Origin: Bacteroidia bacterium
GTDB taxonomy: Bacteria; Bacteroidota; Bacteroidia; Flavobacteriales_E; Vicingaceae
Length of the DNA: 47,415 nt
Reading direction: 5' to 3'
Assembly (NCBI GenBank): GCA_030426475.1
Contig: JAUHYR010000011.1
Span: 1 to 47,415, forward strand
The notes beneath the pieces are model-generated. The model was not told where the DNA came from. It was given only the letters and a program-made list of their open reading frames with translations, and made no database searches. A program made the position numbers and the translations under genes. Shown piece after piece: positions 25,371 to 33,621 of this stretch (positions within the stretch are counted from its first letter, which is position 1; each line of letters starts with the position of its first letter).

Positions 25371-26109
25371 TCCATTTAGTTTTTTTGCCTAAAAACTTTT
25401 CTAATTCAATAATATGCTGTTCAAAATAATTATATAATTTATTATACACTTCTTTACTTATATCATGTTTCTGAACAGAAGTTGATTGATTAATCTTCTT
25501 ATTAGTAATTTCAATTTTAAGTGAAGTATTCACATTTAAAAAGTCAAATATATTCATATATATATTTGTTGATGAAAATAAATCATCAAAGAGGATTATT
25601 TTTAAATTATTTCTAAAAGTTTTATGGTAGGGAAGTAAATAGTTAAGGTATTCCCCTCTTTTTAAATATGCAAAAGGGGAAACTGATGTTTTTACCTCAA
25701 TATGAGGAGTTTTTTTATCTAACAAGAATACCTCTTCTATAGATCTTTTTTCTAACCCATTTTCATATGAAAAAAAATAGTTTGAAATTGCCCTTTCAAC
25801 AGGGTTTCTTAACAAAACTATAATTTTTGCATTAGGGTAAAATGATTTAATTCGATCGGAGGCATCCGGATGTTCTATATAACTAGTTCCTTTTTCGCCC
25901 AATACTTTAATAGAATCATCTATTGATGAAAAATACTTATTTTCATAATATAATTTTCCGTTAGAGTATTCAAGGTCATTAATAAAAAACTTAGGTTCCG
26001 GCCTTAACGGTTTAGCCATATATATTTCTGGATGAGAGTCTAACACCTTATACAAATAGGTCGTTCCGCATCGTTGAGCGCCAATAATAAATAGGTGTTC
26101 TTTTGTCAT
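25357..26109 (-). CDS. Sulfotransferase, canonical PAPS-dependent type (ST-A)
   Basis: A 250-residue P-loop sulfotransferase. The 5'-phosphosulfate loop is FIIGAQRCGTTYLYKVL (10-19) and the 3'-phosphate site is KIIVLLRNPVERAISNYFF (R101, S109). PEPKFF and GEKGTSYIEHP, which are typical of carbohydrate (heparan-type) sulfotransferases, lie between. It would move sulfate from PAPS to a sugar hydroxyl or amine in the cytoplasm. It overlaps the GT2 gene upstream by 4 bases, making a glycosyltransferase-sulfotransferase pair. Confidence 0.9.
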   Translation of the reverse strand: MTKEHLFIIGAQRCGTTYLYKVLDSHPEIYMAKPLRPEPKFFINDLEYSNGKLYYENKYFSSIDDSIKVLGEKGTSYIEHPDASDRIKSFYPNAKIIVLLRNPVERAISNYFFSYENGLEKRSIEEVFLLDKKTPHIEVKTSVSPFAYLKRGEYLNYLLPYHKTFRNNLKIILFDDLFSSTNIYMNIFDFLNVNTSLKIEITNKKINQSTSVQKHDISKEVYNKLYNYFEQHIIELEKFLGKKTKWNDKV

Positions 26110-26936
26110 TTTATTTTCCCTACAATCCTTTTAATTAATGATGGCTTTTCACTAAATCTACCTGATTTTTTTTGTTCGCTGTTTACAATACTTTCTATTT
26201 CTGTACTGTCAGCATTTTTGTGACCATCTATTCCATTAAAAGCAAGATATTGTAATTTTTTAAACCTCCAATTTATTACTTTTTTTTGAACTTCATATTG
26301 AGAAGCATCTGCCAATGTAAAAGGATGCCAAGGATGATACATTTTAATATGTGGTGCCCACATAATTGCCAATCCAAGATTTTTAAAACGAGTGTAAACA
26401 TCTAATCCGTTGGCATGAAATCCGCTACTAAAAAAATCATGTTGTTCGTATCCATTTATTTTAAGTAACCACTTTTTTCTCACTGAAAGACAACCACCAT
26501 AATTTAGCGGATTACGCAGTACACACTTATTTCTAAGCTCTTGAAATGTAATATTATTTAATTTATTTGTTTCCTCTTCATCATAGCGGTATGGATATAC
26601 AACCAAATCCTTATTATTTTCGTGTAGTTGCCACAGTTGAGATAAAAAATCAGGTTCAACTATTTGATCGGCATCCGGGATTATTATTAATTCTCCTTTT
26701 GCCTCTTTGATACCCGCATTGAAACAATACGATGAATGGTATTCTTTTGTTTTTGGATTTTCTAACCGAACAACCTTTACTCTATCTTGATTAAGAACAT
26801 GTTCAGGAACATTATTATAATATTCTACCCATATAACTTCAAAATCATCTTTAGGAAAATCCTGTTTACTAAAATACTCAGCGCCATAGGTATTTTCTCT
26901 AAACTCTCCATCAACCATTACAACGGATATCTTCAT
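26106..26936 (-). CDS. Glycosyltransferase family 2 with galactosyltransferase-like C-domain (276 aa)
   Basis: A GT-A enzyme: MKISVVMVDGEFRENT at the start, NAGIKEAKGELIIIPDADQI (DAD at 88-90, metal site), then NYGGCLSVRKKWLLKINGYE and GLDVYTRFKNLG, the pattern of the Glyco_transf_7C acceptor region. The end is short and basic. It is translationally coupled to sulfotransferase ST-A by a 4-base overlap, so its product sugar may be that enzyme's target; that is inference from position. Confidence 0.88.
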   Translation of the reverse strand: MKISVVMVDGEFRENTYGAEYFSKQDFPKDDFEVIWVEYYNNVPEHVLNQDRVKVVRLENPKTKEYHSSYCFNAGIKEAKGELIIIPDADQIVEPDFLSQLWQLHENNKDLVVYPYRYDEEETNKLNNITFQELRNKCVLRNPLNYGGCLSVRKKWLLKINGYEQHDFFSSGFHANGLDVYTRFKNLGLAIMWAPHIKMYHPWHPFTLADASQYEVQKKVINWRFKKLQYLAFNGIDGHKNADSTEIESIVNSEQKKSGRFSEKPSLIKRIVGKIK

Positions 26937-26949
26937 TGTTTGAATTTAT

Positions 26950-27753
26950 TTAAATAACAATTTTATTTCGAACTTCATACCCTTTAGCTTCTAGCTTATC
27001 TATGTAGGCAACAGCACGCTCTTTTATATATTCTTTAGCTATTTCCTTACTCCCAATTTGTTTCTTTCGCTCTTTTCGGTTATTTTTTCTTTGTCCAGTT
27101 ACATTAAAAGTAGTTTGAGTTGAAGTCAAATTTAAATTAACAAATAATTCTTTTACTTTTTCAACATTATTTAAATCTTGAAGTTCAATCTGAAAAACCG
27201 GTATTTGCGGGTATTGTTCCATAAACCTATACCCTCTTTCATAAATATCTATTAAATATGCCAGAGACAAACCTATATCATCTTTTTCATCTTCCTCAAG
27301 AAAACATGGAATTGCTGCTGTTCTTGCATAAGGAGAAACCATCCAGTCTTTCCATGCTTCATTACGGTCAGAGAAATATCCTAATTGATAAAAACTATGT
27401 AAAGTATCTACAATATTTCGTTTCAAAAATACAACCTTTATATTATCTAATTCATTTACAACTACATCAAAAAACGTTTTAATAAACATATGATTAGTTT
27501 CGATGTAATTAGTCTTTAAAGACTTCTTAATTATTTTTTTAACCTCATCTGCTTTAAATCTTCTATCTTTATATGTAGATTGATAATCGTTTTCACAAAT
27601 CAACTTAAGGTATTTCCCAATCATTTGAGGATTAGGTTCATGGGCAGCCCAAACACTTTTTGCGGTTGCTAAAATATCAGAAAGATACTCAGAACCGGCC
27701 CTACCGGTATTAATAGAAAAAATATATTGTTTTTTTTTAAACGGGTTGAACAT
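26950..27753 (-). CDS. Sulfotransferase-family P-loop protein (ST-B, 267 aa)
   Basis: The N-terminus YIFSINTGRAGSEYLSDIL fits the 5'-phosphosulfate loop (16-24), and VVFLKRNIVDTLHSFYQLG fits the 3'-phosphate site (R112, S120). WAAHEPNP (35-42) is a common motif in this sulfotransferase subgroup. The rest is helical and ends with a basic tail. It starts 2 bases after the GT2 gene at 27756-28718, forming a second glycosyltransferase-sulfotransferase pair. Assignment as sulfotransferase is by fold motifs; the acceptor is unknown. Confidence 0.8.
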   Translation of the reverse strand: MFNPFKKKQYIFSINTGRAGSEYLSDILATAKSVWAAHEPNPQMIGKYLKLICENDYQSTYKDRRFKADEVKKIIKKSLKTNYIETNHMFIKTFFDVVVNELDNIKVVFLKRNIVDTLHSFYQLGYFSDRNEAWKDWMVSPYARTAAIPCFLEEDEKDDIGLSLAYLIDIYERGYRFMEQYPQIPVFQIELQDLNNVEKVKELFVNLNLTSTQTTFNVTGQRKNNRKERKKQIGSKEIAKEYIKERAVAYIDKLEAKGYEVRNKIVI

Positions 27754-27755
27754 AG

Positions 27756-28718
27756 TTATTTAACAGTTAAACAAAAATAAGCATCTTTTATACGTTGGAA
27801 TAATGGTTGTTTAAGGCTAAAAATCACTCTAAACATTAGCCTAAAACGCTGTTTCAATGAATATTTATAGGATTGTAATATTTTATTGTAAAAGTACCTA
27901 ATTGTACTAATCGTTTCTTTATGGTATTTCCCATTATACATGTCATCAGCATAGCACCATATATCTATCCATGCCCAATAATGATTTAAGTGCCAATCAT
28001 TTTTTTCTTTTCCTTGAGTAGACAGCCCCTTATTGGTTTGCCTATATACAGCCATTTCTTCATCAAGGAAATAAAAATTGCCATATTGACCTAAAATGAA
28101 AGTCAGGGGGACATCTCCATATTTTACTTTTCGAAACCACTCAGGTAAAAGATCTTTATCCTCAAGAAATATATTTCTAAATACTAAAGTTCTACTCTTT
28201 ATTCTGAGTTTATTTAAAAAAATTTCTTTGATTCCAGCTTCTGCTAGATTGTAATAACCATGACCATTCTTTGGCGCTTCCTTTTCTACATATTCATTGT
28301 TTTCTAAAATAGCGGTCTTTTGCCATGAATGACAAGCTATAATGTTAAGTTTGTTTTCTAAAATATCAATCTGCTTTTGTAGCTTAAAAGGATCGCTCCA
28401 ATAATCATCTCCATCTAATAAAGCTATGTATTTTCCTTTACATGCCTGTAAGTTAGATATAAAATTAAAGCGTCCTGTGGGCACTTCATTTATATATAAT
28501 ACATCCTTACGCGATCTTAAAAACAATTTAATTTTATTAGGATACTTTTTTTTATATTCTACACATATTTCTCTTGTCCTATCATCACTACAATCCTCAC
28601 CCAAGATAATACTCACATTAAAAGTTGTTGATTGATTTAAAATACTGTCTAGACATTTAGAAATATATTCCTCATGATTAAAAGTACCTACAACTACATT
28701 TACTTCAAAATCACTCAT
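27756..28718 (-). CDS. Glycosyltransferase family 2 (320 aa)
   Basis: A GT-A enzyme with VNVVVGTFNHEEYISKCLDS, ILGEDCSDDRTREI and ALLDGDDYWSDPFKLQKQID (DGDD at 102-105). A long C-terminal part with several aromatic residues and a basic end (LKQRFRLMFRVIF) may contact the membrane. It is the paralogue of 23264-24235. It overlaps the SGNH gene by 8 bases and is followed after 2 bases by sulfotransferase ST-B. Confidence 0.9.
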   Translation of the reverse strand: MSDFEVNVVVGTFNHEEYISKCLDSILNQSTTFNVSIILGEDCSDDRTREICVEYKKKYPNKIKLFLRSRKDVLYINEVPTGRFNFISNLQACKGKYIALLDGDDYWSDPFKLQKQIDILENKLNIIACHSWQKTAILENNEYVEKEAPKNGHGYYNLAEAGIKEIFLNKLRIKSRTLVFRNIFLEDKDLLPEWFRKVKYGDVPLTFILGQYGNFYFLDEEMAVYRQTNKGLSTQGKEKNDWHLNHYWAWIDIWCYADDMYNGKYHKETISTIRYFYNKILQSYKYSLKQRFRLMFRVIFSLKQPLFQRIKDAYFCLTVK

Positions 28719-29634
28719 TATTGATTTTCTTTATAACCAGCTTATTTAGGATTACAGATAACTTTCTAGCTCCTCTATGATTTAAATGATCTGCATCAAA
28801 AAAATCAATATCCTCAAATTTATCACTTTCAAAATAACTATAATAATAAACGTTACTACTTTCTTTTACTAAAGATTTACACTCATAATCCATTAATTTA
28901 AATTGTTCTTCATCAATCCATTTTCGATAATCTCTATGCGCAGGAGGAGTAAATAAAACCACTTTAATTCCTCTCAAACTACAATCATCAAATATTCTTC
29001 TTAATAATTGCTTGGAACGTATTAAAGTGTTATTTATATTTTCTTTTGTATGCCTAATTGCTGCCTCTTTACCAGTAACTTCAAAATTTAATTTATGTTT
29101 AAACTTATAATCTAATCCAAAACCTAACTTAGAACAGTTGATATCACCTTTATTTTGAAAGTGATAATTTGTGATCCTATTAATGTGATAATTCATTTTT
29201 CCATTTAGTATCTCAAAGTGATTTTTAACATCGTAAGAAGGATAGTTGTAGTATATACAGTAGTTCTTAATTCTCCACTGCCCTTTCCCTTCCTCTATAA
29301 ATGAAAATAAGGAAGAATAAGATATTGGTATTATTACTAATTTAAGAGATTTAAATTTTGTAAGATATTTTTTTAGTATAAAATAATCAATATTTATTGT
29401 TTGTGAAACATTAGCTGCATTGAAACATGAATATTCAATATAAGAGGGATTAAGGCCATAGAAACTATGAGAATTTCCCAATATTAAAACTTCAATTTTT
29501 TCTGCATTTCTATCTAAATAAGAACTTTTGTAGGAATAATTATTAGGTATAATACGTAATTTATATTCTATAATTGAAAAAATTATAGCTATAGGAATGA
29601 AAAATATTACTATTTTATAAAAAAATATCTTCAT
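28711..29634 (-). CDS. SGNH-type protein, partner of the MBOAT acyltransferase
   Basis: A 307-residue protein with one N-terminal membrane helix (KIVIFFIPIAIIFSII) and a periplasmic SGNH-like domain. Block I reads VLILGNSHSFYGLNP (S55 as nucleophile); the last block FFDADHLNHRGARKLS supplies D280 and H283. This layout matches DltD/AlgJ/AlgX-like partners that take an acyl group handed across the membrane by an MBOAT protein and place it on a polymer. Its start overlaps the MBOAT stop by one base, so the two work together with good probability. I cannot name the acyl group or target. Confidence 0.78.
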   Translation of the reverse strand: MKIFFYKIVIFFIPIAIIFSIIEYKLRIIPNNYSYKSSYLDRNAEKIEVLILGNSHSFYGLNPSYIEYSCFNAANVSQTINIDYFILKKYLTKFKSLKLVIIPISYSSLFSFIEEGKGQWRIKNYCIYYNYPSYDVKNHFEILNGKMNYHINRITNYHFQNKGDINCSKLGFGLDYKFKHKLNFEVTGKEAAIRHTKENINNTLIRSKQLLRRIFDDCSLRGIKVVLFTPPAHRDYRKWIDEEQFKLMDYECKSLVKESSNVYYYSYFESDKFEDIDFFDADHLNHRGARKLSVILNKLVIKKINNE

Positions 29635-31079
29635 TAAAATTGAAAATAGATAAATTCTTGTTTTTCTCCTGAAAAGTAGAATATTACAAAAATGATACTA
29701 TAATAAAACAACCAACGAAATACTTTATTCCACTTTAGCCCTAAATTAGCAATAGCAAATTCTGAATTTCTTCCTAACCACTCGATAATTAAAAAAATAA
29801 TAATCAATGAGATTAATGTAAAAACATTACCCGAATTAAAAAAATGAGGAACCGAAAATAAGGACTTAGAAAAAATAGTGAAAATAATTTCAATAGCTTG
29901 AGTAATATTTTCTGCTCTAAAAAATACCCATGCCAAAACAGTTAAACCAAAAGTGAATAAAATTTTTAATACTTCATTAAAAGTTGGAAATAACTTATTT
30001 AATGCGACTACTTCCATGTTTCTCCTATTCTTATTAAGCAGCAAAAGGGGTAGGAAATAAATAGCATTTAATAGCCCCCAGGCAATAAAAGTCCAATTTG
30101 CCCCATGCCAAAAACCACTGACAATGAAAATTATAAAAGTATTCCTTACCCTACTAACAACACCCCCTTTACCCCCCCCCATAGGAATATACATATAATC
30201 TCTAAACCAAGTAGATAAAGAAATATGCCATCTTCTCCAGAATTCAGCGATATCTCTACTAAAATAAGGAAAGGCAAAATTCCTCATTAAATTGAAACCA
30301 AATAATCTTGATGTTCCAATAGCAATATCTGAATAACCAGAGAAATCACCATATATTTGAAAAGTGAAAAATATCACACCAAAAACCAAAGTACTTCCTG
30401 AGGCTGAAGTTGAATTACTAAATATCCAATCAGCGTATTCTGCACAATTATCAGCTATCACTATTTTTTTAAATAACCCCCATAATATTTGCCTTAAACC
30501 GTCAACAGCTTTATTATAATTAAAAATTCTCCTTTTATAAAATTGAGGAAGTAGGTTTGTAGCCCTTTCAATAGGACCAGCTACTAGCTGAGGAAAAAAG
30601 CTCACGAAAGCAGAAAACACAATAAAATCTTTAGTTGGTTCTATTTTAGACTTATATATATCAATAGTATAACTTAAAGTTTGAAATGTATAAAAACTAA
30701 TTCCGACTGGAAGAATAATATTTAATGATGTTGGATTTATTTCGTTACCAAAAAAAGCAAATGCAGAAATAAAACTTTCTAAAAAAAAATTATAATATTT
30801 AAAAAAAATTAAAAGACCTAGATTAACAATAATACTAATCCATAGAAGTAGTTTTCGTTTTACTCTATTTTCTTCCTTAATTAAAAATAGCCCGACTAAA
30901 TAATCAACTAATGAACTAAATATAATTAATAATAAAAACCGCCAATCCCACCATCCATAAAACACATAGCTAGCAATAACAATAATTAAATTTTGTATTT
31001 TGTATTGACTTTTAAAAAACCAGTAGATTGAAAATACTATTGGTAGAAATATTGCAAAATCTATCGAATTAAAATACAT
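29634..31079 (-). CDS. MBOAT-family O-acyltransferase (AlgI-like)
   Basis: A 481-residue integral membrane protein with about 11 helices. MBOAT hallmarks are present: FFPQLVAGPIERATNLLPQF, GDFSGYSDIAIGTSRLFG, EFWRRWHISLSTWFRDYMYIP (H285) and VSGFWHGANWTFIAWG with the catalytic His at 325. It would carry an acyl group across the inner membrane for addition to the polysaccharide, as AlgI or DltB do. A run of nine G lies in codons 300-303 (30172-30180), just before the catalytic His, and could slip. It is coupled to the SGNH gene. Confidence 0.93.
   Translation of the reverse strand: MYFNSIDFAIFLPIVFSIYWFFKSQYKIQNLIIVIASYVFYGWWDWRFLLLIIFSSLVDYLVGLFLIKEENRVKRKLLLWISIIVNLGLLIFFKYYNFFLESFISAFAFFGNEINPTSLNIILPVGISFYTFQTLSYTIDIYKSKIEPTKDFIVFSAFVSFFPQLVAGPIERATNLLPQFYKRRIFNYNKAVDGLRQILWGLFKKIVIADNCAEYADWIFSNSTSASGSTLVFGVIFFTFQIYGDFSGYSDIAIGTSRLFGFNLMRNFAFPYFSRDIAEFWRRWHISLSTWFRDYMYIPMGGGKGGVVSRVRNTFIIFIVSGFWHGANWTFIAWGLLNAIYFLPLLLLNKNRRNMEVVALNKLFPTFNEVLKILFTFGLTVLAWVFFRAENITQAIEIIFTIFSKSLFSVPHFFNSGNVFTLISLIIIFLIIEWLGRNSEFAIANLGLKWNKVFRWLFYYSIIFVIFYFSGEKQEFIYFQF
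30172..30180 (-). repeat. G9 homopolymer inside the MBOAT gene
   Basis: Nine consecutive G on the coding strand (C on plus) encode the end of Met300 and Gly301-Gly303 in the YIPMGGGKGG motif. A one-base gain or loss would shift frame before the catalytic His325. It is the longest G/C run I noticed in this AT-rich window. Confidence 0.9.
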
Positions 31080-31082
31080 GTT

Positions 31083-31973
31083 CTACAAATAAGTAAAATC
31101 ATAGCCAAACTTTTCATATGGCTTTTTTAAATCATGTAGATTAAAAAAATGATTAAAAACTTCTTTTTGCCATGGTACAAGGCTTAAGTATCGCTCTTTT
31201 GAAGACAGCTTCTGATCATCAGATTTATGTTTATTAACGACTCCTGTTGAAAATACTTTATTTAAGTACTCTTCACTTATGAGCTCATTTAATCCAAGTT
31301 GGCTACAAAATAATGAATATATTTTAGGGTCATTTGTAATTTCCTCCATCTTAAATGTTCCGCAAAAGTTTATATTTTTTAAAGAACTTAAACTAATATA
31401 GGCATCAATATCTTTCTTAAGACTTTCCATTATAGCACAAGCTCCAATAAACGCTAAATTTTCAATATCACCCATATAAAGATTATATTTCTGACCGATG
31501 TAATTTGAAAATTTAAGAGCCTGATTAACCACTTTGCCACTTGTCCAATGTAATTCATTAATATCATACCTAAACAATTCTAGAAATTGCCCATAGCCGC
31601 TCCATACAAGATCTATAGGATGTCTAACAATATTTACAAGATTAAAAGACCTTTGGGATATACCAAATTTTTCATAAATAATGGGAATATCACGCAACCT
31701 CAAAACATGAACAGAGCCATAATAAGGACTTGCTCCTTTACATTCAATTTCATCGTATATTGCATCTAAAGATTGGGCCTGCCTTTTCTTATATCCACTT
31801 TGTAGTTTATTAATATTTTTTTTCAAATTTTTATTACTCTGTAACTCTTTGTCCTCAGCTATTTCATTTCTAGCACTATGTGTACAAATAATTTTACTAT
31901 TAAGGTTTAAAGAGTGAGCAGTCCAATTACTTGCACTCCATCCATGACATGTTACTATAAAATATTTTTTCAT
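31083..31973 (-). CDS. Sulfotransferase-like P-loop protein with unusual first loop (ST-C, 296 aa)
   Basis: The start KYFIVTCHGWSASNWTAH is in the position of the 5'-phosphosulfate loop but without the usual GxxKsGTT wording, while NLVNIVRHPIDLVWSGYGQF (R117, S125) is a good 3'-phosphate site. THSARNEI after the loop and the general helical make-up also fit. It therefore looks like a divergent sulfotransferase; a different P-loop enzyme is possible. It is 3 bases from the MBOAT gene and 5 bases from ST-D, in the same operon. Confidence 0.68.
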   Translation of the reverse strand: MKKYFIVTCHGWSASNWTAHSLNLNSKIICTHSARNEIAEDKELQSNKNLKKNINKLQSGYKKRQAQSLDAIYDEIECKGASPYYGSVHVLRLRDIPIIYEKFGISQRSFNLVNIVRHPIDLVWSGYGQFLELFRYDINELHWTSGKVVNQALKFSNYIGQKYNLYMGDIENLAFIGACAIMESLKKDIDAYISLSSLKNINFCGTFKMEEITNDPKIYSLFCSQLGLNELISEEYLNKVFSTGVVNKHKSDDQKLSSKERYLSLVPWQKEVFNHFFNLHDLKKPYEKFGYDFTYL

Positions 31974-31978
31974 AAACT

Positions 31979-32674
31979 CTACAATTTAAGTATAGACTTT
32001 ATTTTTCTTTTTAGTTTTTCACTAATCTTGTCTATCTTTTTTGGCTGTGTATTATTGAATTGGATGGGGATATATTTATTGCGATGGGGATATTCACAAT
32101 TAGGAATAGGTTTATCAAGAAATGGGCATAATTTTTTCCAACCTTCATTATTTATTGGGTCGAAAAAAAGTATTTCCTTGCCTTTATTTTCAAAATGTTC
32201 TATAACATCCTTCTTATGATTTTCAAAGTGTTTAATAATCTTATCTTTTACATCCACTAGATTATCTATATTATATTCTCTCTTTAAAAAATAAGTAAAC
32301 CCATATCTTTCATTAGCATGATAAGTATCCAAAGCTGTTAAAGGATTGTCATCAAATCTAGTAAGCATTTTATATAAGGAATTATACCAATCATCTGAGT
32401 TTCGGATTGTATATATAAATTTAGCATCTGGATACCATTCCAATAATTTAATATATAAGTTTGTACCTCCCCATGGTACATCAGCAAAAGCATCCCAGTA
32501 ATTTGACATTTTTTTAATTTCTAAAAAGTCTTTATTAACCCATAATGACATCAAATAATCATTATGCTTCAAATTGTAATTTCCATGGTAAGTCTTAAAC
32601 CCAAGAATCTCCATAGCATATTCAAATGAAGTAGTCCCTGTTTTTGAAAATCCTATATTGAATACCTTTTTCAT
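31979..32674 (-). CDS. Sulfotransferase-family protein of the Sulfotransfer_4 type (ST-D, 231 aa)
   Basis: The N-terminus VFNIGFSKTGTTSFEYAMEI (P-loop, 8-16) followed by LGFKTYHGNY, then AFADVPWGGTNLYIKLLEWY and AKFIYTIRNSDDWYNSLY (R91, S99), matches the pattern of the Sulfotransfer_4 family, best known from eukaryotes and some marine bacteria. The protein is of normal length for that family. Its target is unknown; it may act on the same glycan. It overlaps the propeller gene by 4 bases. Confidence 0.8.
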   Translation of the reverse strand: MKKVFNIGFSKTGTTSFEYAMEILGFKTYHGNYNLKHNDYLMSLWVNKDFLEIKKMSNYWDAFADVPWGGTNLYIKLLEWYPDAKFIYTIRNSDDWYNSLYKMLTRFDDNPLTALDTYHANERYGFTYFLKREYNIDNLVDVKDKIIKHFENHKKDVIEHFENKGKEILFFDPINNEGWKKLCPFLDKPIPNCEYPHRNKYIPIQFNNTQPKKIDKISEKLKRKIKSILKL

Positions 32675-33618
32675 TGTTTTAATTCCGCATAACCAAACCC
32701 TGATTTTCCAAAGCCATTTCCATTATAAAACATTAACCTTCTACCCTTTACATCTATTACATGGGGATATTCAACCATCTCAGAATCCCATTCATTTTTC
32801 TTTGGGGAAACATCAAGCGCATAACTAGAATTATCTTTTCTTAACCAATTTATACCATTATGAGATTCTGCATATCCAATTCTATAACTATTATTTTTAT
32901 CCGTACGATAATTATTAAAATTCCTATAAGAATACCACATTTTATAAATGCTTTTATCCCTAATCACAGACGCTTTTACAATACCAGCTTCATTTTGATC
33001 TTTATAATCAATTGCAATTTTACCTAATCTTAACCAATTTATGCCATCCTCAGACTCTGCATATTTAATATGATACCTAGGTTCTGATTTTCCATTTATA
33101 AATCTCCATTCTGTACAAGATAAATACCAGTTTTTCCATATACCTTTATCATAAATCACACAAGAAGTTCCAGAATAGTGTGGTTCATTATAATTCCTAT
33201 CCCAGAGAGGTCCCTCAGAGAACCTACTAAAGGTCATACCCCCATCCTCACTAATAGCCAAACCAATACTATTATGATAAGCTATTGTATTCCTCACATT
33301 CCAACCAATGTAATAAAGGTATTTTTTTTCTTTGTTAGTTACAACCCATGAAGGCATAACTCCACAATCATCAAAGGTTCCCAATTTCCCTAATTTCAAC
33401 AATGGTTCATCGTTATACTTAACAATATTGTGTGGATTATCTGCTTCAACTTCGATAAAATCAGGATAGCTTCTACCAAGCTTATCTCTTGTTGAAAAAT
33501 AAACCCTAATAATATCTTCACTCTCAATAAAGTCGGCCACTGGTACTTGTGCGTGAGTTAAGCTCCATTCTTTGTTACCTTCGGGCAAATAAATTAAACC
33601 TTTTTTTTCCCAATTCAT
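32671..33618 (-). CDS. Glycosidase-like beta-propeller protein (GH43/GH32-like fold)
   Basis: A 315-residue protein without signal peptide, built of repeated beta strands with the propeller phrases SEDGGMTF, YAESEDGINWLRLG and YAESHNGINWLRKD. It ends with EYPHVIDVKGRRLMFYNGN. Proteins of this kind occur in O-antigen and capsule loci as relatives of five-bladed glycosidases, and may be cytoplasmic sugar-handling or processing enzymes. I cannot see which acid residues are catalytic. Placed between the sulfotransferases and the acyltransferase, it is clearly a locus member; activity is uncertain. Confidence 0.75.
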   Translation of the reverse strand: MNWEKKGLIYLPEGNKEWSLTHAQVPVADFIESEDIIRVYFSTRDKLGRSYPDFIEVEADNPHNIVKYNDEPLLKLGKLGTFDDCGVMPSWVVTNKEKKYLYYIGWNVRNTIAYHNSIGLAISEDGGMTFSRFSEGPLWDRNYNEPHYSGTSCVIYDKGIWKNWYLSCTEWRFINGKSEPRYHIKYAESEDGINWLRLGKIAIDYKDQNEAGIVKASVIRDKSIYKMWYSYRNFNNYRTDKNNSYRIGYAESHNGINWLRKDNSSYALDVSPKKNEWDSEMVEYPHVIDVKGRRLMFYNGNGFGKSGFGYAELKQ

Positions 33619-33621
33619 TTC

